DNA of 64,000 bases, taken from assembly GCA_040079795.1 (NCBI GenBank), contig JBEBJQ010000012.1, forward strand, positions 1-64,000. The letters are read 5' to 3'. Shown piece by piece: positions 1 through 9,411 of the stretch. The position numbers and the translations under genes are program-made. This stretch comes from SXIZ01 sp040079795 (GTDB lineage: Bacteria; Pseudomonadota; Gammaproteobacteria; Methylococcales; Methylomonadaceae). Under the pieces are notes generated by a model. It was not told the origin of the DNA. It saw only the letters and a list, made by a program, of their open reading frames with translations, and did no database searches. Numbering within the stretch: position 1 is the stretch's first letter; each line of letters opens with the position of its first letter.

Positions 1-8
1 GGTTACGT

Positions 9-37
9 TTGAAGACGTAGGTAATTTCAGGCATAAT
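9..37 (+). promoter_or_regulatory. putative sigma-70 promoter of panD
   Basis: TTGAAG at 9-14 and CATAAT at 32-37 are separated by exactly 17 bases and lie just upstream of panD at 71. The -35 matches 4 of 6 consensus bases and the -10 matches 5 of 6. Only sequence resemblance supports it, and the window edge hides anything upstream. Confidence 0.4.
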
Positions 38-70
38 GCTCGCCTGTAAAATTTTTATATTGTTTTTATA

Positions 71-451
71 ATGCAAACTACAATGCTGAAAGCAAAGCTG
101 CACCGACCTAGCGTAACGCATTCCGAATTAGGTTACGAAGGCTCTTGTGCCATTGATGGTAAGGTTTTAGATCTGTCTGGAATCAGGGAATATGAACAAA
201 TACAAATTTACAATGTAAATAATGGTGCGCGTTTTACCACTTATGCGATTCGTGCAGAAGATGGCTCAAGGATTTTTTCAGTGAATGGCGCGGCAGCAAG
301 GTTGGCGGCTGTGGGTGATGTCCTGATTATTTGTACCTATTGCATTCTGCATGAAGCAGAAGTAGAGACGCATAAACCGACTTTAGTGTATTTTAACCAG
401 AACAATGAGGTTATTCGCTCCAGTCATGCCATCCCGGTACAAATGGCTTGA
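71..451 (+). CDS. panD: aspartate 1-decarboxylase
   Basis: A pyruvoyl-dependent enzyme that decarboxylates L-aspartate to beta-alanine for pantothenate and CoA synthesis in the cytoplasm. The 126-residue product has the usual family length. The self-processing site is visible as YEGSC with Gly24-Ser25, where the proenzyme cleaves and Ser25 becomes the pyruvoyl group. The N-terminal TMLKAKLHRPSVTH stretch is also typical. The next gene runs the opposite way, so panD seems to be transcribed alone or as the last gene of an operon entering from the left. A perfect hairpin follows it. Identification is secure. Confidence 0.95.
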   Translation: MQTTMLKAKLHRPSVTHSELGYEGSCAIDGKVLDLSGIREYEQIQIYNVNNGARFTTYAIRAEDGSRIFSVNGAAARLAAVGDVLIICTYCILHEAEVETHKPTLVYFNQNNEVIRSSHAIPVQMA

Positions 452-557
452 ATTGTGGGATGAGGGAGGGAGCTTTTGCAGGTGGCCGTGTCATTTAAAA
501 TTTTGTAGCATCTGTGTTCAGATGCTGTTGAGGTTTTCAAACAGTTCAAATAGCCAG

Positions 558-591
558 GTTGGCAACTAACACTATTGTGTTAGTTGCCAAC
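558..591. terminator. perfect hairpin between convergent panD and fliW
   Basis: Arms at 558-572 and 577-591 are perfectly complementary (15 bp) around a TATT loop. It sits between two convergent genes and probably acts as a bidirectional transcript end. There is no clear T-tract, so intrinsic termination is inferred from position and stem only. Confidence 0.55.
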
Positions 592-598
592 TCCCGCA

Positions 599-1048
599 TT
601 ATAATTCAGTCAGTTCAATCGCATTATTTCTTTCGGTTAAAGTAATGCTTTGTTCAACTTCCAGCAATACTTTTTGCATACCGATACGCTCCGCGCTGTT
701 GATAAGGATCGGCGCTTTGATGGAGCCTTTGATAGTTGGTTTATCCAGGTCATCTTTTTGTAGCAAGAGCAATATTAAAATATCTTCCGGGTTATTTAGC
801 TTTAATAAGGCTTGTTCTTTTGCGGTTAGTACAAAATTGTAGTTAAGGTTGAAATGTACGTGGCTGGCAACTGAAAAAACCAGATCGGCATCATCCAGAC
901 ATTGCAACCAGTAGACGATATGGCTGCCTTCTTGATGAAAAAGTTTGTATCGCGTTTGGGTTTTAAAACCTGGGATACCATTTGGAAAGGTAATGATAGT
1001 ATCAGGGTCGATTTCTTGTACACCAAAGAGTTTGCTTTTAAAGTCCAT
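599..1048 (-). CDS. fliW: flagellar assembly factor FliW
   Basis: FliW binds flagellin and, in other bacteria, antagonises the translational regulator CsrA, linking flagellin level to fliC translation. The 149-residue product shows the family pattern: a start of MDFKSKLFG, then ITFPNGIPGF near residue 20 and a C-terminal half rich in short hydrophobic strands. An upstream TTG/ATG-type extension to 1111 is possible but adds an unconserved N-terminus. The ATG at 1048, preceded by a GGGAT stretch, fits the family start better. No flagellin, csrA or other flagellar gene is nearby, so it is an orphan copy here. Confidence 0.85.
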   Translation of the reverse strand: MDFKSKLFGVQEIDPDTIITFPNGIPGFKTQTRYKLFHQEGSHIVYWLQCLDDADLVFSVASHVHFNLNYNFVLTAKEQALLKLNNPEDILILLLLQKDDLDKPTIKGSIKAPILINSAERIGMQKVLLEVEQSITLTERNNAIELTEL

Positions 1049-1350
1049 ATTTATCCCACTTGTGAATGATTTAATTGTTGAAGAACTACCGCTAATGGCT
1101 ATGGGTCTCATTACTTAGCCAGTTTATGAATTATGAAGGTTGGCTTTTGGGCTGTAGATGAAGTGTGTAACTGGGTAGTTACGAATATAGTTTAAAAGCA
1201 TGATTTTACAAGTTTGAAGGAGCGTTCAATTATTGCTTTGGGATAATTGCCCTTTTTTCAGCGTGATAATTTTTGGTTAGACAGTGTGTAACGCTGTAAT
1301 TTAAGCAGGTAGATTGCATCAATACCGGGTTATGTGTATCCTGCAAAGTT
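1049..1350. other. intergenic region between divergent fliW and rlmH
   Basis: About 300 bases hold the divergent start regions of fliW (minus) and rlmH (plus). I see no convincing gene, RNA or repeat. Open frames across it on the minus strand are antisense to rlmH and look spurious. Confidence 0.5.
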
Positions 1351-1818
1351 ATGCAAATACAACTGATCACTGTGGGGAACCGTATGCCCGAATGGGTGCA
1401 GGCAGGGTATGATGAGTATGCCAAACGCTTACCACGCGAATGTGAATTAATCTTAAAAGAAATTATGCCGGGTAAACGGGTCAAAAACAGCGATGTTGAA
1501 CGTATAGTTAAGGAAGAGGGGGAACGGATGTTGACGGCAATCAACCGTGATACGCACATTGTTACGCTGGATATTCCGGGTAAGGCTTGGACCACTGTTG
1601 AATTAAGCGCAGCTTTGGCGCGCTGGCTTAAGGGTGGTCAGCATGTAGCATTATTAGTGGGTGGCCCTGAGGGTTTATCGGCTGCCGCCAAACAAAGTGC
1701 CCATGAGTCGTGGAGCCTTTCCAGGCTTACTTTGCCGCACCCCTTGGTAAGAGTGATTGTTGCTGAGCAGATCTATCGTGCCTGGAGTATTCTGCAAAAT
1801 CATCCTTATCATCGTTGA
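1351..1818 (+). CDS. rlmH: 23S rRNA (pseudouridine1915-N3)-methyltransferase
   Basis: A SPOUT-class methyltransferase that methylates pseudouridine 1915 in helix 69 of 23S rRNA on assembled 70S ribosomes, using S-adenosylmethionine. The 155-residue product matches the usual length. It begins MQIQLITVGNRMPEWV and has the SAM-binding knot segment LLVGGPEG near residue 100. It overlaps or abuts maf, which itself overlaps rng, giving a compact operon of RNA and nucleotide quality-control genes. The rsfS gene often found upstream is absent from this place. Confidence 0.95.
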   Translation: MQIQLITVGNRMPEWVQAGYDEYAKRLPRECELILKEIMPGKRVKNSDVERIVKEEGERMLTAINRDTHIVTLDIPGKAWTTVELSAALARWLKGGQHVALLVGGPEGLSAAAKQSAHESWSLSRLTLPHPLVRVIVAEQIYRAWSILQNHPYHR

Positions 1819-1823
1819 CGGGT

Positions 1824-2402
1824 ATGGCACAGATTATTTTGGCTTCAGCTTCCCCAGGGCGGCGTGAATTGTTAGACCAAATTGGCATCCGCTATCGTGT
1901 GCAAGCAGCCGATGTGGATGAAACCGCTTTTGCAGGAGAGACGCCTTTAGCCTATGTCGGGCGGATTGCGGCAGCAAAATCGGCTTGGGTGCAATCCTGT
2001 CATAAGACTGATTTGCCAATATTGGCAGCCGATACGTCTGTGGTTTGTAACGGCAGAATTTTGGGTAAGCCGCTGGATGAAGCCGATGCTGCCAATATGT
2101 TGCAGCACTTATCCGGTTGTACCCATCAGGTTTATACGGCGCTTTCGCTAAGGGCAAGTGCTGAACATTGGCAATCGGTAAGTGTTACAGATGTTACCTT
2201 TAAAACCTTGTCAAAAGCGGAAATACGGGCTTACTGGAAAACTGGAGAGCCGGTTGATAAAGCCGGTAGTTATGCGATCCAGGGCTTGGCGAGCGTATTT
2301 GTCACTGCTATTCAGGGGAGCTTTTCTGGGGTAGTCGGCTTGCCTATTTTTGAAACAGTCAGTCTTTTAGCGCAGGTCGGGATAAAAATATTACATGACT
2401 GA
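1824..2402 (+). CDS. Maf family nucleotide pyrophosphatase (YhdE type)
   Basis: A nucleoside triphosphate pyrophosphatase that cleaves non-canonical or excess dTTP/UTP-type nucleotides to monophosphates plus diphosphate. The 192-residue product starts with the Maf signature ILASASPGRRELL. It has the AADTSVV acidic motif and the DKAGSYAIQGL motif near residue 150, and it resembles E. coli YhdE more than YceF. The ATG at 1824 is preferred over a TTG at 1815 that overlaps the rlmH stop. The gene overlaps the start of rng by 8 bases. Confidence 0.92.
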   Translation: MAQIILASASPGRRELLDQIGIRYRVQAADVDETAFAGETPLAYVGRIAAAKSAWVQSCHKTDLPILAADTSVVCNGRILGKPLDEADAANMLQHLSGCTHQVYTALSLRASAEHWQSVSVTDVTFKTLSKAEIRAYWKTGEPVDKAGSYAIQGLASVFVTAIQGSFSGVVGLPIFETVSLLAQVGIKILHD

Positions 2403-3849
2403 AGAAATTTTAATCAATGTCACACCGCCTGAAACCCGTGTTGCGGTCATTGAAAACGGGGTTTTGCAGGAGCTAATTATTGAACGTACACGGCAGCGGG
2501 GGTTGGTCGGTAATATTTATAAAGGGGAGGTGTGCCGGGTATTACCGGGTATGCAGGCAGCGTTTGTGGATATTGGTTTAAATCGCGCGGCGTTTTTACA
2601 TCTTTCCGATTTGTGTACACGGGACTTGGAAAAAAAAGGTTCTGAAAATATCGAACATTATCTGCGCGAAGGCCAATCGATTATCGTGCAGGTGACCAAA
2701 GACTCTCTTGGTACCAAAGGCGCGCGGCTAACGACTGAAATTGCCATACCTTCACGGTTTCAGGTATATATGCCTTATGCCAAAACTTGTGGGGTTTCGC
2801 AACGGATTGAAGCAGAACACGAGCGTACGCGTTTACGTGCCTGTTTAGATGCGTATCAAAAGCAGCATAATTGCGGTGGGTTTATAGCCCGCACGGCAGC
2901 TGAATGTATTGAAGAGCCGATACTGTGTTCCGATATGACTTTTTTGTTAAAACTGTGGCAGTCAATCGAAGAAAAAATCAAAAATATTTCGGCTAAAGAA
3001 CTGATCCATAAAGATTTGCCGTTAAGTATCCGTACGCTCAGGGATCTTTATCGGGAAGGTGTTGAACGGGTGCGCGTCGATTCTAAAGAAACTTATTTGC
3101 GCTTAGTGGAATTTGCTGAAATTTTTGTGCCAGAAATTGTGCCGGTTATCGAACACTATAGAGGCGACCGTCCGGTATTTGACATTTACAATGTCGAGGA
3201 TGAAATATCCAAAGCATTGGAGCGTAAAGTAAAATTAAAATCTGGTGGGCATTTGGTGTTTGATCAGACCGAGTCGATGACCACGATTGATGTGAATACC
3301 GGCAGTTATGTCGGCGGGCGTAATTTAGAAGAAACCATTTTTAAGACCAATCTGGAAGCTGCGCAAACTATTTCCAGACAGCTAAGGCTGCGTAATTTGG
3401 GCGGAATCATTATTATTGATTTTATTGATATGCAAAGTGCCGAGCATAGACGGCAGGTATTAGAAACTTTGAGTGCCCTGTTAGCAAAAGATAACGCCAA
3501 AACCAAAATAACCGAAGTATCCGCTTTGGGTTTGGTGGAAATGACCCGCAAGCGCACCCGGGAAAGTCTGGAGCATATCTTATGTGAACCTTGCAGTGCC
3601 TGTGGTGGACGGGGCGTTTTAAAAACCGCTGAGTCGATGTGCCTGGAAATTTTCCGTGAGATTATTCGCGAAGTCAGGCAATTTAATGTCCAGCAATTAT
3701 TAGTACTGGCATCAAATGATGTGGTTGAAATGTTGTTAGATGAAGAAGCAGATACCCTGGCAGAATTAGAAAACTTTTTGAAAGTGGAAATTCGTTTTCG
3801 GGCTGAATCCGAATACAACCAGGAACAATATGACGTGGTTTTGCTTTAA
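2395..3849 (+). CDS. rng: ribonuclease G
   Basis: An RNase E/G family endoribonuclease that matures the 5' end of 16S rRNA and takes part in mRNA decay. At 484 residues it is RNase G sized, without the RNase E degradosome tail. It has an N-terminal S1 domain (about residues 35-120, beginning GNIYKGEV), the catalytic Asp segment TTIDVNTG, a second Asp region IIIIDFIDM, and the Zn-link cysteines CEPCSACGGRG near residue 400. It overlaps maf and is followed by yhdP, a common arrangement in gammaproteobacteria. Confidence 0.96.
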   Translation: MTEEILINVTPPETRVAVIENGVLQELIIERTRQRGLVGNIYKGEVCRVLPGMQAAFVDIGLNRAAFLHLSDLCTRDLEKKGSENIEHYLREGQSIIVQVTKDSLGTKGARLTTEIAIPSRFQVYMPYAKTCGVSQRIEAEHERTRLRACLDAYQKQHNCGGFIARTAAECIEEPILCSDMTFLLKLWQSIEEKIKNISAKELIHKDLPLSIRTLRDLYREGVERVRVDSKETYLRLVEFAEIFVPEIVPVIEHYRGDRPVFDIYNVEDEISKALERKVKLKSGGHLVFDQTESMTTIDVNTGSYVGGRNLEETIFKTNLEAAQTISRQLRLRNLGGIIIIDFIDMQSAEHRRQVLETLSALLAKDNAKTKITEVSALGLVEMTRKRTRESLEHILCEPCSACGGRGVLKTAESMCLEIFREIIREVRQFNVQQLLVLASNDVVEMLLDEEADTLAELENFLKVEIRFRAESEYNQEQYDVVLL

Positions 3850-3901
3850 GGACTTTGCGCAAATGTTGTTGATGTGTATCGGCCTGTTTTGATTTGTCCA
3901 C

Positions 3902-6900
3902 ATGATTCATCATATTACCCGAGCCACGCGACACCTGATTTTTTGGGGATTAATTTCGGTTGCGCTTACGCTTACGGTCATTCGCTATACTTTAAGTGTC
4001 ATCACTATCTATAAAGAAGATCTTGAAGGTATTATTAGTAAGGAAGTCGCTGCGCCAGTCAAAATCGGTCATTTGGGTGCGGGGATGCGGGGATTCAGAC
4101 CCGAGTTAGTGCTAAAAGAAGTACAGGTTTTAGCCGAAGATAAGTTACAAAAAGCGCCGCTTACGGTACAGGAAATCCGTCTGAGCATGGATTTGTTAAA
4201 GAGTTATGGACAGCAACAAATGCTGGCATCTTCCTGGGTAACTTTGGTAGGGGCGCAGGCGACAGTTACCCGTCATCCTGATGGCAGTATCGGGGTGGCA
4301 GGCTTAAAAGCGGGCAACTCTGAGCCTCCGGTATGGCTATTACGCACTGCGCAATTTGAATTTTTACAAAGTCAATTAACCTGGCGGGATGAACTGCCCG
4401 CATCTGCTGTAAAAGCGTCAACACCGCTTGCGTCGACATCAAAGGCTATCGAAGCTTTGGAGTTTAAGGATGTTAATGTGGTGCTCAAGAATGATCCAGA
4501 AAAGGAGCGGCATTTGCTCAATATGCTGGTGCGCTTGCCCAAATATTATGGTGAAGCAATCAGTGTGTCTATGCAGTTGCGCGGTAATTTTTTAGCGCCG
4601 CAGGGACTTAGTGGTTTAATTTACGCTGAAGGCAGGCAATTGCAGTTAGCTAAGTTCTTGAGTGGAAGTGCTTTACCCCTGAATCTTACGCTAACTGAGG
4701 GACAAGGGACGATACGCTTATGGAGTTATTGGCAGCATTCGCAATTGCAAGCTTTAACCGGGGCGACACAATTACAACAACTGCTATTGCAACGTCCCGC
4801 ACAACCGGTATTAGCTATTGAGCATTTGCAGAACCGGTTTAACTGGGTCAATCAAAATGGGCAATGGCAATTGCGGGTTGATGGTTTGGACATCAATGCT
4901 GATACCGTACAACTGGCAGATACCCGGATAATGCTAGCAGGCGTTAGCAGCCCACAAAACACCTTGAAAAATATCGCAGTACAAACACCCCAACTGGATT
5001 TGCAGCAAATGACCCGGTTGAGTAGTTTTTTCGGCGTCACAAGCCCTTTTCCCGCCAAAGCTTTGCAAGGGCAGCTTAAGCCTTTTGCATTTAGGTTAAC
5101 CCCGGAAACGCAGCAATTTTCCGTAAACACTAAGTTTGAAAAAGTGTCGCTGGCGGCATACCAGGCATTTCCGGGGATAAGTAATCTGAGTGGGCATATT
5201 CAAGGCACTCAGCAGAATGGCGTGCTTGAGCTGGCGCTCAATAATGCCGCTTTAGATTTACCCCGAATTTTTGCTAAACCACTCCCTATCACTACATTGC
5301 AGGGCCGTTTCGATTGGCAGGAAGAGCCAAATGATTGGATCGTGGAAAGCCCGAATATTAGTATCGCCGTGCCTGATTTACAAGCGAATAGCCGCCTGAA
5401 ACTGAAAATAAATCGCCAAACCCATGCGGTGTGGATGGATCTTCAAGCGGGATTAAGTGGCAATAGTGATATTAAGTCATTTGGGCGGTATTGGCCAGTG
5501 GGCTTGATGGGTAAAGAAGCTGTTGATTGGTTAAATCAGGCGTTCCCTAAGGGACAGGTCAATCCACGCGGGGCCTTATTTTCAGGGGCACTGGCAGATT
5601 TTCCGTTTCCACAAAAACAGGGCGTTTTTGAGTTAATCCTTGATTTTAAAGGTACAGATTTACAGTATGCGGCCGATTGGGAACCTTTACGTGGCATTGA
5701 TGCAGAAGTTAGGTTTTATAATGATGGTATTCATATCGTCTCACAGCAGGCGAGTGTCTATGGCGCAAAATTACAGCAATTTGAGATTAGCGTCCCGTCT
5801 TTTCAGACTAGCCCTGATGTTTCGGTTAAAATCCAGGGCAATCCTGACATTAGGCAAGTCTTAGGGTATTTGCAAAAGTCGCCGGTAAAAAACAGTGTTA
5901 GCCGGTTGCTGGATGTTATTAATCCGCAAGGGTTGGCGCCTCTTGATTTGACGATTCAAGTACCGCTAGCCGCTGCTGCGCCTTTAACCCTTAAAGGTGC
6001 TTTGCAATTACAAAATGTCAATTTAAGCGTGTTGCCATTGTCCCTGCCAGTCAATCGGGTGCAGGGCGTGATTGATTTTGATGAACAAGGGATTACTGAG
6101 GGTAAGTTAAAAGCCAAGACCCTTGGCGATGACATCCGGGTTGCCATTCATAATAATGCTGAGCGGATGCACCTGGATGTTCAGGGGCATGTTGATGTTT
6201 TGGACTTGCAACAACAATTTAGTGTGCCGGTGTGGCGTTATGTAAAAGGGGATACCGATTATCAACTTAGCTTAATGTTGCCTAATGATCAGCGTAACGC
6301 GACGTTGTCTTTAAAATCTGATTTGGCGGGTGTTGCGTTGCGATTGCCTGATGTCCTGGCTAAATCCGCATCCGAAACTAAGCCTTTAACTTTACAAATG
6401 AGCTTTGGGGAGCAAGCCTCTTTACCGGTTAATATGCAGTTGGGCACGCAGTTCAGTGCATTTGCCTGGTTAAACGCTAAGGAACAAAAACTGACTGCTG
6501 CTGAAGTCTTAGTCGGGGCGGGACAGTTGGTTAGCATCCCTGACTCTGCCAAAGGCGGCGAACTAACCTTAAACTTGCCACAATGCACTTTAGCTGACTG
6601 GGTAGCATTGACAGACGCCACGGATAGCAATGCTGAAGTTTCCGGGCCGTTTTTTAGCAGAATAAAATTGCACACGTCGCAACTGCTATGGCAAGGTCAG
6701 CCCCTGGGTAATCTGGATGTGCGCATGCACCATGAAGCCCAAGCTTGGCGGATAGCACTCGATAGCCCGTTACTGAAAGGCCAGATTGTTAAACCCACAA
6801 CCTTAGGGTTAGATAAACCGACTTTAATTGATTTGGATTATGTCAACTTGTCTGGATTAGGCCGCTTAAAAACCAATGTGCCCCCAAAACCAGAGCCGCA

Positions 6901-7771
6901 AATACTGCCGCTGTTTAAGCTTGCTACTAAGCGGGTATTGTGGGACGGGGTAAATGTGGGTGAGTTAACCGTCGATACAGAACGTATTCCCAACGGCATT
7001 ACGTTTAAGCAGGTGAATCTGAAAAATGCGCAAGGCGCGTTGAATTTGACCGGTAATTGGCTTGCAACAGCAGTTACACAACAGACCACTGCAACCGGCA
7101 CTTTCAAAATGCGTAAATTTGGGGATTTTCTAACAAAATTGAATATCAGCAAGGATTTACAGGCTACCGATGCTAATGTTGAGATAGATGTTAACTGGCC
7201 TGGCGCGCCTCAGCATTTTGCGTTGGAACATCTACAGGGCAAGGTGGCGGTTGAACTTAATAACGGACGAATCTTAAGTATTGAGCCAGGATTTGGGCGA
7301 CTGTTGGGATTTTTGGCTTTCGAACAATGGGGACGGCGCTTGCGCTTGGATTTCAGCGATATGTTATCTGAAGGCTTGACCTTTAATCGTATTCACGGGC
7401 ATTTCGATTTACAACAGGGTGATGCGGTTACGAATAATTTAGTGGTTGATGCAGTACCGGCTGAAGTTAAAATTAATGGTATTGCGCATTTGGCTGAACG
7501 TAGCCTGGATTATCGTGCCAAAGTGTTCCCTAAAAGTTCTGCAGCCCTACCTATTGCTGGTACAATTGTTGACAGGGTCGTAACTTTTACCCTGGAAACC
7601 ATCACTGGCAGTTCGCAAGCAGGGTTCTTGATGGGGTCGGAATATAAAATACTCGGGCCCTGGCAGAATCCGCAGGTAATTCGCTTGCGCGAAAACGATG
7701 GTTTACTACAAAAAACCTGGTATGGTTTGACTGATTTTTCCTGGCTACAGAAAAACCTTAAACAAAAATAA
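3902..7771 (+). CDS. yhdP: YhdP family AsmA-like phospholipid transport protein
   Basis: A very large (1289 residues) AsmA-like envelope protein. In E. coli, YhdP acts with TamB and YdbH as a bridge moving phospholipids between inner and outer membranes. A single N-terminal membrane anchor (about residues 12-33) is followed by a long beta-rich periplasmic body typical of the DUF3971 and AsmA C-terminal domains. The C-terminal portion has the conserved GRLLGFLAFEQWGRRLRL-like segment. It lies between rng and nit, 52 bases after rng, in a conserved order. The first in-frame ATG at 3902 is taken as start. Confidence 0.92.
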   Translation: MIHHITRATRHLIFWGLISVALTLTVIRYTLSVITIYKEDLEGIISKEVAAPVKIGHLGAGMRGFRPELVLKEVQVLAEDKLQKAPLTVQEIRLSMDLLKSYGQQQMLASSWVTLVGAQATVTRHPDGSIGVAGLKAGNSEPPVWLLRTAQFEFLQSQLTWRDELPASAVKASTPLASTSKAIEALEFKDVNVVLKNDPEKERHLLNMLVRLPKYYGEAISVSMQLRGNFLAPQGLSGLIYAEGRQLQLAKFLSGSALPLNLTLTEGQGTIRLWSYWQHSQLQALTGATQLQQLLLQRPAQPVLAIEHLQNRFNWVNQNGQWQLRVDGLDINADTVQLADTRIMLAGVSSPQNTLKNIAVQTPQLDLQQMTRLSSFFGVTSPFPAKALQGQLKPFAFRLTPETQQFSVNTKFEKVSLAAYQAFPGISNLSGHIQGTQQNGVLELALNNAALDLPRIFAKPLPITTLQGRFDWQEEPNDWIVESPNISIAVPDLQANSRLKLKINRQTHAVWMDLQAGLSGNSDIKSFGRYWPVGLMGKEAVDWLNQAFPKGQVNPRGALFSGALADFPFPQKQGVFELILDFKGTDLQYAADWEPLRGIDAEVRFYNDGIHIVSQQASVYGAKLQQFEISVPSFQTSPDVSVKIQGNPDIRQVLGYLQKSPVKNSVSRLLDVINPQGLAPLDLTIQVPLAAAAPLTLKGALQLQNVNLSVLPLSLPVNRVQGVIDFDEQGITEGKLKAKTLGDDIRVAIHNNAERMHLDVQGHVDVLDLQQQFSVPVWRYVKGDTDYQLSLMLPNDQRNATLSLKSDLAGVALRLPDVLAKSASETKPLTLQMSFGEQASLPVNMQLGTQFSAFAWLNAKEQKLTAAEVLVGAGQLVSIPDSAKGGELTLNLPQCTLADWVALTDATDSNAEVSGPFFSRIKLHTSQLLWQGQPLGNLDVRMHHEAQAWRIALDSPLLKGQIVKPTTLGLDKPTLIDLDYVNLSGLGRLKTNVPPKPEPQILPLFKLATKRVLWDGVNVGELTVDTERIPNGITFKQVNLKNAQGALNLTGNWLATAVTQQTTATGTFKMRKFGDFLTKLNISKDLQATDANVEIDVNWPGAPQHFALEHLQGKVAVELNNGRILSIEPGFGRLLGFLAFEQWGRRLRLDFSDMLSEGLTFNRIHGHFDLQQGDAVTNNLVVDAVPAEVKINGIAHLAERSLDYRAKVFPKSSAALPIAGTIVDRVVTFTLETITGSSQAGFLMGSEYKILGPWQNPQVIRLRENDGLLQKTWYGLTDFSWLQKNLKQK

Positions 7772-7780
7772 CCGAGAGTA

Positions 7781-8602
7781 ATGATGGGTCAATGTGCTGC
7801 CATACAAATGGCTTCTTCTCCAAATGTAAACTTTAATCTTCTGGAAGCGGATAAACTGATCGCAGAAGCTGCGCGCGCAGGTGCAAAATTAGTAGCTTTA
7901 CCTGAGAATTTTGCGCTGATGGGTGAAAATATTACCGATAAACTGACCCATAAAGAAGTGGAGGGAAAGGGGCCGATACAGAGTTTTTTAAGTGAAACGG
8001 CTAAAAAACATGGCGTGTGGATAGTTGCTGGCACTATACCGCTGGTTGCCGATGCCCCCAATAAAATAAGGGCGGCCTGTTTGGTGTATAACTATCAGGG
8101 CGAACAGGTGGCGCGTTATGACAAAGTGCATTTATTTGACGTTAATGTACCAGATACGGATGAAGTGTATCGTGAATCTGACACAATTGAGGCAGGTCGT
8201 GATCCGATTGTTATCGATACCCCGTTCGGTAAATTGGGAATCGCCATTTGTTATGACTTACGTTTTCCTGAGATGATCCGTAAAATGCAGGCGCAAGGCT
8301 TACAAACTTTGATTGTGCCATCAGCGTTCACCGCACAAACTGGCGCGGCGCATTGGGAAGTGTTGCTCAGGGCGCGGGCGATTGAAAATTTATGTTATGT
8401 AATTGCGCCAAACCAAGGCGGTTTTCATTTAAATGGTCGTCAAACTTTTGGGCATAGCATGATTATTGATCCTTGGGGGGTGGTATTGACGTGTCAAAAA
8501 ACCGGGGGTGGTTTTGTTAGTGAGGATATTGATCTTGAAAAATTGGAGAAAACGCGCGCCGCTTTTCCTGCCTTACAACATCGTCGTTTTTTTACTCAGT
8601 AA
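7781..8602 (+). CDS. carbon-nitrogen hydrolase, Nit1/deaminated-glutathione amidase type
   Basis: A nitrilase-superfamily amidase, probably repairing deaminated glutathione or hydrolysing omega-amides. The Glu-Lys-Cys triad is visible: Glu in ALPENF near residue 48, Lys in YDKVHLFDV, and Cys in AICYDLRFPE. The 273-residue length is normal for the Nit1 branch. It follows yhdP by 9 bases, and its stop overlaps the ATG of the next lipoprotein gene (TAATG), so the genes are co-transcribed. Start may be the first or second of two adjacent ATGs. The exact substrate is inferred from the family. Confidence 0.88.
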   Translation: MMGQCAAIQMASSPNVNFNLLEADKLIAEAARAGAKLVALPENFALMGENITDKLTHKEVEGKGPIQSFLSETAKKHGVWIVAGTIPLVADAPNKIRAACLVYNYQGEQVARYDKVHLFDVNVPDTDEVYRESDTIEAGRDPIVIDTPFGKLGIAICYDLRFPEMIRKMQAQGLQTLIVPSAFTAQTGAAHWEVLLRARAIENLCYVIAPNQGGFHLNGRQTFGHSMIIDPWGVVLTCQKTGGGFVSEDIDLEKLEKTRAAFPALQHRRFFTQ

Positions 8603-9261
8603 TGGTTATGCAATTAAAAAAAATCATCGCTAGGTTTGGGTTTGTCGTAGCCACAATCTTATTGCAAGCCTGTGGTGGGACAGACCATGTTGATGTTTAT
8701 GAACAGCTGGAGCGCCCACCGCAACTAGCGATCGTGCCCTCTACTGAAGTTGCTACAATCACGGATGAAACTGTGATTAGCAATGGTTTAGGGGATAATG
8801 TCAAGTTAGTCGGTAAAAAGGATGCGCCATTACTTAAACTTAACCTGGATTTCGATAATACTTGGCAAGTGCTTGGAAAAATTTTACATCACCGAAAAAT
8901 TGCTATTACCGATCATGACCGTGAGCAAGGGCAATATTTGGTGAACTTTGATACCAATAAATATCAAGAAAACAGCGGTTTTTTCGAGGGCTTGGGCGAA
9001 AAAATGTTTGCTGATGATTTCGGTTTGCGTAAATACCAGCTTAGCGTCAAGCAAGTAGGTAAGTCTACGATCATCATTCCTAAAGACATGGGGGCTATTA
9101 CTACTGAAGCTGACCGGGAAGAGCAAGTGGATGAAGTGCTTGACCCTAAACTTAAAGGCCCAGCAGACAGTGAATTCCGATTAATATCCGTGTTGTATAA
9201 AAGCTTGCGCGATGGTTTTGTGGAACCAGAAATGCGGCATGAACGGGGTATTTTTAACTAA
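8602..9261 (+). CDS. BamC/NlpB-like outer-membrane lipoprotein
   Basis: A 219-residue predicted lipoprotein. The N-terminus has lysines followed by a hydrophobic stretch ending LLQAC, so Cys would be lipidated. The Gln at -2 is unusual for a lipobox. The rest resembles the NlpB/DapX (BamC) family: a flexible N-terminal segment after the cysteine, then a domain with LDFDNTWQVLGKIL and DREQGQYLV motifs typical of BamC helix-grip folds. BamC is an accessory of the beta-barrel assembly machine. It is more usually beside dapA; here it is coupled to nit. The family call is by motif memory and moderately sure. Confidence 0.6.
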   Translation: MVMQLKKIIARFGFVVATILLQACGGTDHVDVYEQLERPPQLAIVPSTEVATITDETVISNGLGDNVKLVGKKDAPLLKLNLDFDNTWQVLGKILHHRKIAITDHDREQGQYLVNFDTNKYQENSGFFEGLGEKMFADDFGLRKYQLSVKQVGKSTIIIPKDMGAITTEADREEQVDEVLDPKLKGPADSEFRLISVLYKSLRDGFVEPEMRHERGIFN

Positions 9262-9411
9262 CCTCCACCGCTAGTTTTAAAACTTGGAATGCTGCTTTAT
9301 ACAGTTTAACGTACTGGCTACTACACCTGTGCGGCATTGACATCCTTCTGGTCTGTGGTAAGTTGCCATAACTGCTTTTAAATCATGTTTTTAATTCAAC
9401 TCTGAGTGCTA

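Noticed and set aside
1230..1595. 121-codon minus-strand frame over the rlmH start
   Set aside because: Antisense to rlmH, no ribosome site and no recognisable motif.
3306..3818. 170-codon minus-strand frame opposite rng
   Set aside because: Antisense to the conserved RNase G catalytic region; serine- and arginine-rich shadow translation with no family pattern.
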